NCBI RefSeq assembly: GCF_038396675.1
Contig: NC_088931.1
Coordinates: 75,163,501 to 75,227,500, forward strand
DNA length: 64,000 nucleotides
Direction: 5' to 3'
DNA from: Hydra vulgaris
Taxonomy: Eukaryota > Cnidaria > Hydrozoa > Anthoathecata > Hydridae
The position numbers and the translations under genes are program-made. The notes beneath the pieces were generated by a model. It saw nothing but the letters and a program-made list of their open reading frames with translations, was not told the origin of the DNA and did not search any database. Of the stretch, positions 21,500 through 34,495 are shown one piece after another (the first letter of the stretch is position 1; each line of letters begins with the position of its first letter).

Positions 21500-22260
21500 A
21501 AAAACAAAAATATTTCATATAGTTACAAATTGCCAATTGATAAGATCATCAACTAGTTTTTCTATTTCAACTCCATTTGGATCTAGAATTTCATACTTCT
21601 GTAGAAATTGTTTGTAATCAAGTTAAACTCTTTAACACTGATCCTCAGCTAAAGATATAATATGAAGGTTAAGTTTCAGACTACCAAAAGTTCTTGTAAC
21701 AAGTTGAAGAAGCACAAAAGTTATAAATGTATTGAAGAAACTAAAAAAAAAAAACGCAGTCTCACAGCTGTCAACAGCATTTAAACCAACTAAAATTAGA
21801 GAATGTGCTGCACAAAGAACAAGTTCAATGTTGGGGCACTTATTTTTCAGTTGTGTTGTAAGTCGTTATATTTTCCAGACATGTTAGATGCATTGCCATA
21901 CGACTGACCACGAACATCGTTAATATTTAAACTAAGTTTGCCAAATCTTTCCTTGACTACATCTGCCATAGCCTTTCCATTAAGTCCACAAGAAAACTTG
22001 AGTCCAATAAATCTTTTTTCCACAACAGCATCGTTGCTTACATCTCTGGTAATGAATCAGTGACCATTTAGCTAAGAACACCTGGTTAACAATATATTGC
22101 TGAACTTTTTTTGCTATTAAGAAAACAATTACCTCATAAACTGTTGATAAAATGTGTGAAACATTTTTTCCGCCCTAATTACATCGATTTTCAAATTGTT
22201 TAGCACGAAATGGGTCAAATATTGTAAAGAACTCCCAGACCTCAGGAATTTGTAACAAAT
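21500..22260 (-). pseudogene. ZMYM1/hAT-like transposase remnant
   Basis: Frame-corrected reading on the minus strand shows an RLTTQLKNKCPNIELV block and CAAHSLILVGLNAVDSCETA, separated by stops and frameshifts. These resemble the DUF4371/hAT region of zinc-finger MYM-type-1-like proteins, a domesticated or repeated hAT family. Upstream (about 22100-22250) an EVWEFFTIFD piece may be the preceding exon. No intact ORF is left. Confidence 0.55.
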
Positions 22261-22880
22261 TCAACTTTTTTTCCTGATATTTTCAAAACATATTGACAAA
22301 TAATCTATGAGTTGTTTTGAATTTAAATTAAAAAAGTCTTAATATATGACTTTTTGCATAAAAAAACAAAGTTCAACTTGTACCTCAAGAAAATTTTACT
22401 TAAAAAACATTAACTCCTTGAAAGGCCAAAATGTTGCCTGGTCAAGGAGTTAATTTTTGTGTTAAAAGTTAAGGGATTAGCAACTCTGTTTTTATGTATT
22501 AATAGTGTTGCCACTTTGTATATTTAAAAAATTTTCAATTACTTTACTTTTTATTTTTATATTTGATCATTTTATCCTGAGGTAATATTTTGGAAAGAGA
22601 AACACTATTCTGTTTTCTAAAACTCTAACTCTAAAATAAAAGAACAATTTAACAATTATGATCAATTATAATCTGCAATTAGTTTGTTTAAAATAGAGCT
22701 AGACATTTCTTTCTAATATTATAAAAATAACTTTTATATACTATACTAAATAACTATTATATAAATATACTGCATATAGTAGAATATTGATGTTGTAAAC
22801 AGCTTGAATTAATTTATTGTATCTACAAGTATAGTTGTTTTTCATTACAAGATTTTTGTTTTTGTTTTTTTGGAGCTTTA
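22260..22880. other. No gene seen
   Basis: AT-rich. A short inverted repeat around AACTCCTTGA (22410-22455) is the only structure noted. Confidence 0.4.
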
Positions 22881-22881
22881 A

Positions 22882-24181
22882 AATCAATTAAAATTAAGTT
22901 CTTTACTGGCAATGATTTGGTAGACTATGTACCATCATGTGGTATTCTTAGTGTTGCAGATGGTACGGTAAAAACTGTAGGCCATATATTTGCAGCATTT
23001 ATTGTGAATGGTGGTCCTGCACCTTTTTTTTTGTCCCCTTGGATTTATAAACTTATGGTGAATGGCATATCAGCTGCAGTAAGGTGTTGTCCGAAGACTC
23101 TAGATGAATCTTCAAATTTAAAAAGTATTTTTGATAAGGTGAAATATTTCATTTTGTTTCGTATTTCTGTGACAAATAAAATTATATATAAATTATAAAC
23201 AAAGTCTAACTGATTTAAATTGTAAATAAAATACAACTATTAAATTATATATTAATTTTATATTAAATTAATATAATTTTTTTTTGATTTTGTTTGCAAC
23301 TACAGATGACTGTTTAAGTAATCTATTAGGTTCAGAAGAAGGAATGGATGCCCTTGAAATTATTGTATATAGAAGTGATCCAAGAAAATCGACTCTTGAT
23401 GATAAACATGGTTTTTAGAGTAAGTATATAGTTACCCTATGAATAAATCAATTAGGTTCACCAAAGATAATTTGTCATTTCGTAACCTTCTACCCTGGAT
23501 TCATTTAACTTATTTTTATATAACTTCCTGGGTTCAATAGACATTTTCTTTCTTTTTCTTTATTAAATCAATGTTAATTAAAGGTAAAATAGAGCAATTT
23601 TTACCTGCAATTTGAGAAATTGCGATTGATTTAGAGTAGATGAAGTGTATGGCTTTTATGAAGTTGTCTAAAAAAATTCAAATATAATGTATAATTCATT
23701 TTGTACAAACGAAAGTTTTAAATAGAAACTCGATGATTTTATACTTTTGTTAAAACCGCAATTTCGCGAATCCAGAGGGAACAAAAAATCATTTAAAATT
23801 TCTACATACAAAGCTTTTCTAAATGTTGTTGAGTATAGCTTTAATACTAGTATTGCCAATAGTATAGCCATTTTTTACTGTTAAATTTATTATAAAAATC
23901 TTAAATACAAATGAGTAGATAATGTGTTTTTATTATCTAAAACTGGCGGATCCTTTATCAAATCTTACTTTGCAGTTTTTGACTGGCTCACCTTTCTCGC
24001 ATTAGGGCTTCCAGAAGATATTTCTATAGTTTTTTTTCATGGATGTTCGTTAACAAAAAGTGGAAAAGAATGCAAATGTTTGTCAACAGTTAGCACTTGC
24101 AAAATACAGTTAAATGTACCAGTTCATATAAATACGGAGAACGCTACGAAAGAAGCACTTTTTTGTGTTTCTGATTTTTGA
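22882..24181 (+). pseudogene. HECT-type E3 ubiquitin ligase fragment
   Basis: Three exon-like segments. 22882-23145 reads VGHIFAAFIVNGGPAPFFLSP, the N-lobe GGPAP block of HECT domains. 23305-23418, after a TTTGCAACTACAG acceptor, reads DCLSNLLGSEEGMDALEIIVYR. 23969-24181, after a CTTTGCAG acceptor, contains LPEDISIVFFHG and STVSTCKIQLNVP, the C-lobe with the catalytic Cys (TCKIQL at the position of TCFNQL). The splice phase between the first two does not fit, and the last exon needs one frameshift to keep the FLTG block in frame. It is therefore called a pseudogene. It resembles the repeated G2E3-like ligases of cnidarians and fish. Confidence 0.6.
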
Positions 24182-24196
24182 AGGTTCGATTTTTGC

Positions 24197-26478
24197 ATGG
24201 ACCACCCTGCCATTTGGTTCATTGTCATAAAAAAGTAGTACCTTTTTTTTTTTTTTACAATGATTTTTAGAGGTCGCTACCGACCCTACAGTATTGCGAA
24301 AATGTAGCCTAAAAATGCTTATGTTGCGTATGATGTTATGCAACAAAAGTGGTTGGAGCTTAGTGTACAAACCTCTTACAACTAGTAATTTTTTTACTTT
24401 TAATGTGCAGAATTGTGTCTATAATGCTTAATTGTTCTTTTTGCAGGTTAAACTAGAGTAACTACTGTACAATGATGGCTTTATTAACCAGTGCAACGAT
24501 AGCTACCAGAAAGAAAACGGAGATATGGATTATTGGATAGAAGTCCTCTTCTTTAAATAGTGTTATGCTTCCATCAAAAAGGGAAGTGTTGGCCCTTTTC
24601 TTCCATTACAATCAGATTGTCAAGCAAAGAATTATGGAAGCATTACATTCCACAGCAAATGATGTTTTTGAAGTTTGGTGAAAGGTCCGAATACCAGTAC
24701 AATTAAAGAAGCACGTTGTCTCTAAAATCGAAAACGTTTACAAGGAAAGGGAGAAGATAGCAGAAGGTTTAAGGAAGGAATTCAAACCAGAAGTTCCTTT
24801 ATGTATTCATTGGGATGGAAAATTATTCGCTGACGTCACTGGTAAAGAAACTGTTGACCGACTTCCAATTCTAGTATCTGGAGTAGGAGTGCAGCAGCTT
24901 CTTAGTGTCTCAAAACTACCATCAGGAACAGGTGAAAATGCGGCATCTGCATTGCATTAAATGTCAGTGGCATGGGGAATTAACAATCAAGTAAAGTGCA
25001 AATGCTTTGATACTACTGCAGCCAATACTGGGCCAAGAAATGGGGCTTGCATTCTTCTAGAGCAGAAGTTTAGGAAAGATATGTTGTGGTTGGCATGTCA
25101 TCACCACATTCTGGAAATTTTTTTGAAAGCAGTTGTTTTGCTGTGTCTTGGCACTTCAAGTGGACCTAACATACCACTCTTTAAAAGATTTCAGAAAAGT
25201 TGGGTCTTATTTGATTCTACAAAGTACCACACAGCACAGTCTGATAAGAACGTTTCAAATGCTCTTACCGATATCACTGATGAAAGAACCGTCTTTTGCA
25301 AAGATCAACTACAAATCTTTCCACCTCGTGACTACCGAGAACTTTTGGAGTTGTCTATTGTTTTTTTGGTAGGAGTACCTTTGAGGGGCATTTTATTTAG
25401 AGCTCCTTCTAGTCTACACTGTGCTCGCTGGATGGCGATAGCTATTTATGCGTTGAAGATTTGGATTTTTAGAGACCAATTCAGGATGACAAAAAGAGAG
25501 GAGAAGGGAATAAGAGATATTTGCCTTTTCACGGTTCGACTGTACATCACAGCCTGGTACAAATCTCCTGAAATAACCTCAGCTCCTAGACTTGATCTGC
25601 AGCTCTTAAAAGACTTGGATGCCTACAAGACCCAGCATCCTGAGATCTCGAAAATTGCTGTGAAAAAGTTACAAGGGTACCTATCAGAGGAACTTGTCGC
25701 TTTAACTTTTTTTGATGATGAGATTCGCCCTGAGATGAAGGTCAAGATGGCCCAAGCATTGAAAAATGTTTCAGATCAGATACCTATGAAATGGGCTACT
25801 GTGGACTTCTCAGTTATCCAAGAAAAGAAACTGGAAGACTATGTCACGTTTAATACACGAAGATTTTTCAGCATCACAAGACTTCCATCACACTTTCTTC
25901 AAAACAGTGTGAGCGAATGGGAACATGATGATGAGTTCAAGACTGTAAAGTCCACTGTTCGAAGCATGAAGGTTGTCAACGACATTGCAGAACGTGGCGT
26001 AGCACTAATGGACGAATATAATAGACTACATACAAATAACGAAGAGCAAAAGCAGATCCTGTTGTTGGTAGTTCAAAAATTTAGACAGAAATATCCTGAC
26101 AGAAAAAAGGCAACTCTCATGAGCGATTAATCCTAGTACAGTAACTATTGTCTTAAATAAACCTACGATCAAACTAAAAAAGCATGTTTATTGCTGTCTT
26201 TTAATAAATAAGTCGAAATGCAATGATAAAAAATGGATGTTTTTAATGCATGTAATAAGTAAATAAATGTGTACCAAGTAAATGAGTCATTATCACCAGT
26301 CTCCATTAGTTTTATGATTTTTCTCTATGTTAATGACTAAGAGCGCATAATAAAATATGCCTTAAATTTCAATGACTGGTCACGTCCAGTAAAAATGTTT
26401 TTTCCCCTTGAAATTTTTACACATTTATTTTCTCACCAAAATGAACCATTTCAGTGGGTGGTCCACTTCAGTGGGTGG
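24197..26478 (+). mobile_element. DNA transposon carrying the 24.47-26.13 kb transposase
   Basis: Imperfect inverted sequences flank the transposase pseudogene. GGACCACCC followed by CATTTGGTTCATT occurs at 24200-24228. The reverse complement at about 26444-26475 gives GGACCACCC followed by AAATGGTTCATT. The exact ends and target duplication are not resolved, so the limits are approximate. The superfamily is not assigned. Confidence 0.5.
24472..26130 (+). pseudogene. Near full-length transposase-like gene with three stops
   Basis: One reading frame runs through about 550 residues with in-frame stops near 24538, 24682 and 24958. The last 389 residues are open. Blocks include a CIHWDGKLFADVTGKE and LPILVSGVGVQQLL region before the last stop. 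After it come CFDTTAANTGPRNGACILLEQ, LACHHHILE, GTSSGPNIPLFKRF, a CARWMAIAIYALKI block (reminiscent of the hAT RW motif) and VNDIAERGVALMDEYNRL near the end. I recognise this as a repeated family in cnidarians and arthropods but not its formal name. GC content is higher than its surroundings, which suggests recent arrival. Confidence 0.75.
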
Positions 26479-26708
26479 CACTTTTTGAAAATTTCATAGG
26501 CTTTAGCGTGAAAATCTCTTTGACCAAGTATACCAGAAAGTATGTCGTCGTTAATATTTAATCCACATTACTGATATCCATAGAGCTTTTGTAAATACAA
26601 CATTTTGTCTGGTATTTTATGGACATGTCGGGATTATCTAATATTATGGGAATTCCATTCCTCTTTCATTTTATCGAGCTCAAATTGTATTAATTGAGAC
26701 TAAGTAAA

Positions 26709-27137
26709 TTAAACGCATTCCATTTGGAAACGATCCCCAAGTCTTAAATCATCATTAAACACCATTCTTTCAAAAAATTCAATAAAAGATTTTGTATAGG
26801 TCTTTTTAAAGTTCGACCACAGGTTTTCAATTCTTTGGTTAGACTGCGAACTGCCGTACTTGTGTGCATTGATATCATTATGTACAAAAGAGTATATTGC
26901 TGCAATAGTACCATTTTCTGTGCCGCAATCAATTCTAAGAGTATCTGGACACACTTTTAATTCTTTCAATGCATTAAGATAAAAATGAGCTGGAATAATT
27001 GGGTCATTATTTGTACGGCAAAGTACAAATAATGACCACACAAAATTTGGACCTGGGGAACTATAAAATCTTCTTTTTAATTTGCAATATTTTCTATTTT
27101 CGGATTGCTCAGAGTTAATTTGTCTGAGAATGTTCAT
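26709..27137 (-). pseudogene. Integrase-core-like transposon fragment
   Basis: A 142-residue ORF with LRIDCGTENGTIAAIYSFV followed by SSQSNQRIENLWSNFKKTYTKSFIEFF. The D-x-GTEN and SNQRIE..W blocks are typical of an rve-like DDE core found in repeated eukaryotic transposons. The third acidic residue would be the E in NQRIE. The first Asp and the N-terminus are absent or degenerate upstream. A perfect 15-bp hairpin with a 6-nt loop lies inside the ORF at 27002-27037. Confidence 0.6.
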
Positions 27138-27514
27138 GACATCATCTCTGTTGACGGAGATACTGTAACTTATGCGTAATGTGTGTCATATACTGCGGTA
27201 ACCTTTAATTCCGGCAAAAGTTTGCGCCTCTGCTTTTATTATGCGACGAATCGAAGTGTTTTCAAAAAATCTGTTTTTTCTTTACAAACCATTGTATTTA
27301 AATAACGTTTTAATGTACTAACACTAATTTGTTAGCGACTTAACAGTAAAACAACTTTTTTGTATTGCATTCCTTTGTGAAAATAATGCCTAATCAATTC
27401 TTCAGTAAATTCCTTTTGAATTAATGTGCCTTCCTCTGATCGTCTCCTTTGTTTCCCGCACCGAGGACAAAAAAACTCAGTATTATATGAAAGTATTATA
27501 TTCAAAAAATATAT

Positions 27515-27610
27515 TTTCAGATTTAAAATATATTTCTGGATTTAAATATATATTTCTCGATTTGAAAGATATTTGTTTGATGAGCTTTCTCGGCTCCATA
27601 TTAGTTAAAT
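27515..27610. repeat. Dispersed copy of the 16.1-16.5 kb repeat
   Basis: It shares ATATTTCTGGATTTAAA, TTTCTCGATTTGAAAGATAT and GAGCTTTCTCGGC with 16140-16246 and 16400-16496. Confidence 0.8.
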
Positions 27611-27619
27611 TTAATAAAT

Positions 27620-28680
27620 CTTACATTTTGTCTCCAGAGCTTTCGTTAATGATTCACCTATGATACAATGTAAAAAATGGAATCTATTTAAATTCAGTTA
27701 AACAGTTAATTAAAAATAAAATTGTGAAAGATTAAATCTGTAATACTATTGAAGAAACTAAAATAAATATGAAAATAAAAATAAATATTTTGTAAGGCAA
27801 AAGAATTTCTTGCAGATCGCCACGTTAGAATCATTAATCTCCACATTTTTGAGTTTCGTGACAAAACGATTTAAAAAAAAAAAACTTTAGGAGATAAAAA
27901 CATTTTTATACTTTATGTTTGTTCGACAATTTTTTTACTTTAACTTAGATTTTAATACAATAAAGAAAAAAGTATTCTGAAGTACATAACATTACCAATA
28001 ACTCAATTTTTTCAATAAGTGGAGATAAAACAAGATAATTCTAACGTCGCGAGATGTTATTTATTTGTTGTATTTATTTTTCACTGTAGTTTCCAACTGG
28101 TAAAAGTGGTTTCTAATATACTTTATTATTACATACTTGAATAAGTATGATACACTCAAGATTTCCAATTGTCAAGAAATCCTTTAAGATCCTATAAAAA
28201 CATAGAACAAGAAAAGTTTCAGATTTTAACCCCATTAAATTACAGGGTTTATGCGAAATATAAAACATTTTTTAAGAAAATATAAAACAATTTTTTAGAA
28301 AATATAAAACAATTTTTTAGAAAATATAAAACAATTTTTAAGAAAATATAAAACATTTAATTACATAATTACTTTATAACACCTTGGAATATATGAGATT
28401 TATTCATGACAGAGAAGAGAACTATAAAAAATAAAAAAAAGGACGGCGCAAGTAAATTAGTTGTTAGTTGTAAGTCCCTTAAAAGTATAATTTTTCGAGT
28501 CTATTATCAAACTTTTTATCATACCTTAAAGTTTGGAATCAGACTTTTAAGTATGAAATAAAAGTTTTATATTTATAAGATTTAAAACTTTTATTCCAAA
28601 CTTAAAAGATTTAATATGGTGAGTAGTATTCGTGGTAGTTTTAAGTTTATATTAAGTACAATGAAAAATAGAAAAATTAC
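27620..28680. repeat. AT-rich, with small tandem array
   Basis: No gene is seen. An AAAATATAAAACAATTTTTTAG-like unit of about 22 bp repeats five times at 28254-28355. Confidence 0.6.
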
Positions 28681-29418
28681 TATCCCAGTGGGCACCCAAC
28701 GTCGAACCAACGTTATTTTTCATCAGAATTTCAACGTTGTACTAACGGTGGTTTTGTAACGTTTATATTATAACGTTGTAATAACGTTGTAATAGCATCG
28801 GCAACACTAACTCCAATTATCATCGGAAATACAACGTTGTATTAACGTTGGTTACACTAACGTTTTTTTTCATCTGAATTACAACATTGTGGTAACGTTA
28901 GTTACACTAACGTTACCACAATGTTACGATTTACAATTTACATTTGATTAAAATATTTTTTGTCAACATTCGTTTCCTCTTGAGTCGCATTTTGCGAAAA
29001 ATGAGGAAATCCATATATAATTTTAATTCATTTTGGTAAAACTAATTACATTATACGAAAACACGCGAATAAATGTTCACATTTTAAAAAGAAATTAGAT
29101 TACTTTTTTTTACCAAAAAATGTATGCTATGTTTGCAAGAAAAATTTGAAATTATTACTCATTTAAAATACTCAGGAAAATTTATTAAATAAAAAATCTG
29201 AATTAATTTCTAAATGTGGGCACGAAAATAAATACCTCTTAAAAAATTATTAAAACAAATGACCAAATTAAACTATCCCCATTCCAAAGAAATTTATTTA
29301 ATAATTACTTTCTGTAACTTCCCGTTAACCGATAAAATATAGTAATTAAAGTTTTTTTTTAAACAATTTATAACTTCCTGTAAAAAATTTTTTTTTATAA
29401 ATTGAATTTTTTTTTAGA

Positions 29419-29479
29419 TTTAGCAACTCTTCCTGATGATCCAGCAATGGTGAAACTTCAAGTTGAAGAAAAAAGTTAG
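29419..29479 (+). other. Exon-like segment inside the AACGTT element
   Basis: A T-rich tract ending in TTTTTTTTTAG precedes 61 bp of less AT-rich sequence that reads DLATLPDDPAMVKLQVEEKS before a stop, and is followed by GTAAGT at 29480. Acceptor and donor signals are both strong. It may be a captured exon or the last transposase exon. Confidence 0.35.
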
Positions 29480-29504
29480 GTAAGTGTTTTTTACTAATTT
29501 ATTA

Positions 29505-29958
<454 letters not shown>

Positions 29959-31241
29959 CTGGGAGTATTTTAAATGCCAAGTATTTAAAATACTATTTTA
30001 AATACTTTTACTGTATTAAATTTTAGAATATAAAATTTATAAATCACTGTATATAAATTTCATTTTCTAACAGAGTTCTAATTTATTTGTATTTCTTCAA
30101 GTTTTTGTGTGTTTGACACAAAGCACAAATCCTATTTTTATTGTTATTTTGCAACATGGCTAAAGTTTAAAATCATAAATTTTAATATAATAATTTGTTA
30201 TCAATATTACAAGTATTAATTTTAATTAATAATAAATATAATTAAAGATATTATTGATAATTAAATTTATATTAACCAAGCTATGCATTTTTAGCCTTGG
30301 TAATGTCTTGGAAAGAAAACACGTTGAAAGAGATTAATTTTGAAATACAAAAAGTTCTGAGATACACACCAGACAGGTGAACGTAGAAGATGGCGGGCGA
30401 AAACAAAATTAAAGCACAACCAATGACGTCCCAAAAAACTGCAGCAACAAGAGAATAACTAACTTTTTATTTTTAAATTTATTATGTAAAAATTCCCTCG
30501 AAATATTTCTTAATGAACGAAATTACTCTACCACGTTGTAATGTTTTTGTAAATCGACGTTTTTAAACAGTTTCTTCTCATTTTGTTGTCAAACCTGTTG
30601 TTTATTGAACGTTAACCTTCAGCTAAGTAGATCTAGTCAAACGTTTAACAAGCGTTAGAATAACGTTAAGCAACTTTTGAATGGTGTTAATCCAATGTTG
30701 TTCGATGTCAAAACATCAAGATAAAATGTTATAATTATTATCTTGACGAAAAACGTCAAGATAAAAATTATAACATTTCGTTTTAGCGTCTAAATTACAA
30801 CGTTAGCTAACGTTAGCAAAACTGACGTCGTCCATCCTTTCCACTTCCAACATTAACCCAATGCCAAACCAACCTAAAAAGCCACGTTAGGATGTTGTTA
30901 TACCAACGTTGCTCGATATTAATACAACATTAATTAATGTTGGAAAAACATTGAGGAACATTATAACATATCGGTTATCGTCCAAATTATAACGTTAGCT
31001 AATGTTGGCAAATCTGACGTCGTCAATCCTTACCATTTCCAACGGTAATCCAACATTAATCCGACCAAAAAAGCAACGTCATTTAACGTTGTATCAACGT
31101 TGTTGTGCCCGCTGGGATATCCATATTAAACAAATGCTTTTTTTTATCTAAAGAAAACTTTTTAAATGCGATACATATGCATTCATGCATTACTAATTAA
31201 AATATTTTATTCAAGCTTTATTTTGTTGTTTTAACTGATAA

Positions 31242-31481
31242 ATGGAAAATAAGAGAGAAATGAAAAAAAGTACACTTATTACAAAAGATATCGTAAGAAC
31301 CATAAGAAAGTCAATTCTAAAAGAAATGAAGTTAAAAGAAATAGCGGAAGAAGTTGAAATATCCGTTTCTGCAACACGTTCCATTTCTGATAAAATCAGT
31401 AAAGGACTCAGTGATGATGAAATCACATCAGTAAAAAAACTTCTTTATCGCAATCAGAAACAGTTAAATCAGGCCTATTAA
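31242..31481 (+). pseudogene. Transposase N-terminal helix-turn-helix fragment
   Basis: A 79-residue ORF with ILKEMKLKEIAEEVEISVSATRSI, a typical helix-turn-helix as in the N-terminus of Tc1/IS630-like transposases. The remaining domains are not found downstream. It lies just outside the AACGTT element. Confidence 0.45.
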
Positions 31482-31489
31482 TGAACCCC

Positions 31490-32338
<849 letters not shown>

Positions 32339-33330
32339 TTATAAAACTGAGATATGCTGAGAAATCATATTTTTATCATTTATTATTTTATCATATTTAG
32401 AGTCTATCATATTTATTGCAGAAAAGTTCATAGTACTCATTAGTGTTTTTATTTTCAAATAAATGCTTCCAGTTAGTTTCCATAATCTTTTTACCAAAAT
32501 TTTTATAGTCACCTTTACTAAAGTCATATTTTTTGTTTGAAAAAGTAGTCTCATTTTTAGAAAGGGCGATATAATCCCAACTCATAATGCGATGACCCTG
32601 CAACGAATTACCTAACGGGAGAGAGCTAGATAGGTTGATTACTCTAGTTGAAGGGTCTGTAATGATTAGATCCAAAATGTTTTTTGCTTTACCATTAGAA
32701 GCGTCGAATGTTGAGAAACCAACTAATTGTTCTTGGTTATGATTAGCCAAAGTAACAATAAATACACTTGCCACACTATTTTGACCACTTAGTAATTCGA
32801 TCCTGTCATCATCGTGCCATTTGATATCCGGAAAGTTGAAATTACCTGCTAGTAACATACAACTATACACTTTTCTATCAATAACTTGCTTAGCCAACAT
32901 AATTGTTTTATTTATATCATTTATATGCGATAAAGGTGGTCTATAGACACAACCAATAAGAACACTTTCGTTACCGATTTTAATTTCACACCATCTCTCT
33001 TAGATAACAATCAGATACCTCATTCACTATTAGATTACGCTTGATGTAGATAGCAAAACCTCCACCGTGACCAATTCGATTTTTCTTTACTCGTGAGTAG
33101 TTGTTCAATTGAGAAGCAGATATTTCAGTAAACCATGTCTCAGAAATAAAGATTAAATCATACATGTTTATGTCAGAGAGTGCAGATAATTCGTTCATTT
33201 TATCCGGATTAAGAGAAGTTACGTTAGTATAAAAACATTTTAAAAATGTATTTTTAGGGTTAGATTTAGCAGATTTTACTTTTGTATGTAATGGATTTAA
33301 ATAAATATTCGCAAATAAACACAATGAATC
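32339..33330 (-). pseudogene. LINE ORF2 endonuclease domain
   Basis: Two frames make up an AP-type endonuclease. 33324-32986 has FYTNVTSLNPDKMNEL and LIFISETWF. 32900-32397 has LLAGNFNFPDIKW, ILDLIITDP and an SLQGHRIMSWDY block. In active enzymes the second motif is GDFN and the last contains SDH; here they are GNFN and LQGH, so two catalytic residues are lost. A frameshift separates the halves. RT does not follow: the element stops near 32339, which is unusual because LINEs normally lose the 5' end. Confidence 0.75.
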
Positions 33331-33389
33331 AAGATCCTTCCATCAAATGGATCTCTCCATTTGATGAAAGGATGCTTTTTACGTCCATT

Positions 33390-34145
33390 GATTTCAACTT
33401 CCTTTGAGACATCAATGCATCACAACTTATCGCTGCGGATGACAAATCTGAAGGGCATGTCAAGTTTTCCAATCTTGTCAAGGTCAGAGTTCACTGCTTT
33501 TCTTTCTGAGTTTAATTTATTGAACTCACTTTGTTCTGCTGCTGTGCGGTCAGGGCGTATAAATATATCTTTAAAATTGACTGATGCTAATTGTTTAGCC
33601 GATGCTATAACGTCGTTTCTGATAAATACCGAATCAACTTCGATCTTAAGAGGAACACGTTTACCAGAGTTAAAGTTCTTACTTTTTTTGAAACGTTCAA
33701 CTTTAACTATATTGACTGATTTACTTAAGAATGCCATAACCTTTTTAAATTCCGCGGTGTCATCTTTAGTTACATCGCTTGGTTGAGTTTTTATAGATTC
33801 AGGTAGACCAAACACAATAATTTTCTTCTCTTTATTATTCAACAATTCTCTTCTCTCGATATAGCCACGTCCCTATTATGCTCATTGAGCGCGCTCACTA
33901 CAGTTACATTTGCTAATGTACCAGGTTTGCTGACTTATTCAACAAATTTAGATAACAAAGGTTTTTCTCTACTTTTGCTATCTTTCAGGGACTTTATTTC
34001 AATATCCTGCAAATCAATTCTATTAGTAAGTTAGTCAATTCTGGCAGTAGATGTTTTAATTACTCGAAGAGCTTGTTTAAGCTCTTCTTTGGCAATTTTA
34101 TCAGCGTTTTCCAGATCGATTTAAGCTGTTTTTTAATTTCCATTT
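33390..34145 (-). pseudogene. LINE ORF1
   Basis: The minus-strand ORF 33845-33420 contains KKIIVFGLPES, VERFKKSKN, a PLKIEVDS block, SAKQL and FIRPDRTAAEQSEFNKLNSERK. This is the RRM-like and C-terminal pattern of CR1/L2 ORF1 RNA-binding proteins. An upstream Lys/Leu-rich, coiled-coil-like part begins near 34143 with a stop and frameshift. It sits immediately 5' of the endonuclease fragment in the same orientation, so it belongs to the same LINE copy. Confidence 0.7.
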
Positions 34146-34495
34146 TTAGCAAACTTTTTTGAAAACTTTTTTTTTTTTTTTTACGTAATAATATTATTTT
34201 TTCCGTGTTATAACAATTTATTTATAAAAGTAATAATAAATTTTTTCTAAAAAAAAAGAAAAAAAATTATAATAACTAATTTTCCGAAAATATATATAAT
34301 CACGGATTTACGTGATGAAACGGATTTATTATGTAATAAAAAATCACGGATTTATTATGTAATAAAAAAATTATTGTTATATTAAGTATGTTTTTAAATT
34401 GAACCTGTCATTTTAAAAAGGGCGCAAGTCCATTTATTAAAATTTTTCAAAATCAACAAAAATATGATTTTTATTAAAATAAATGTCTACATATG

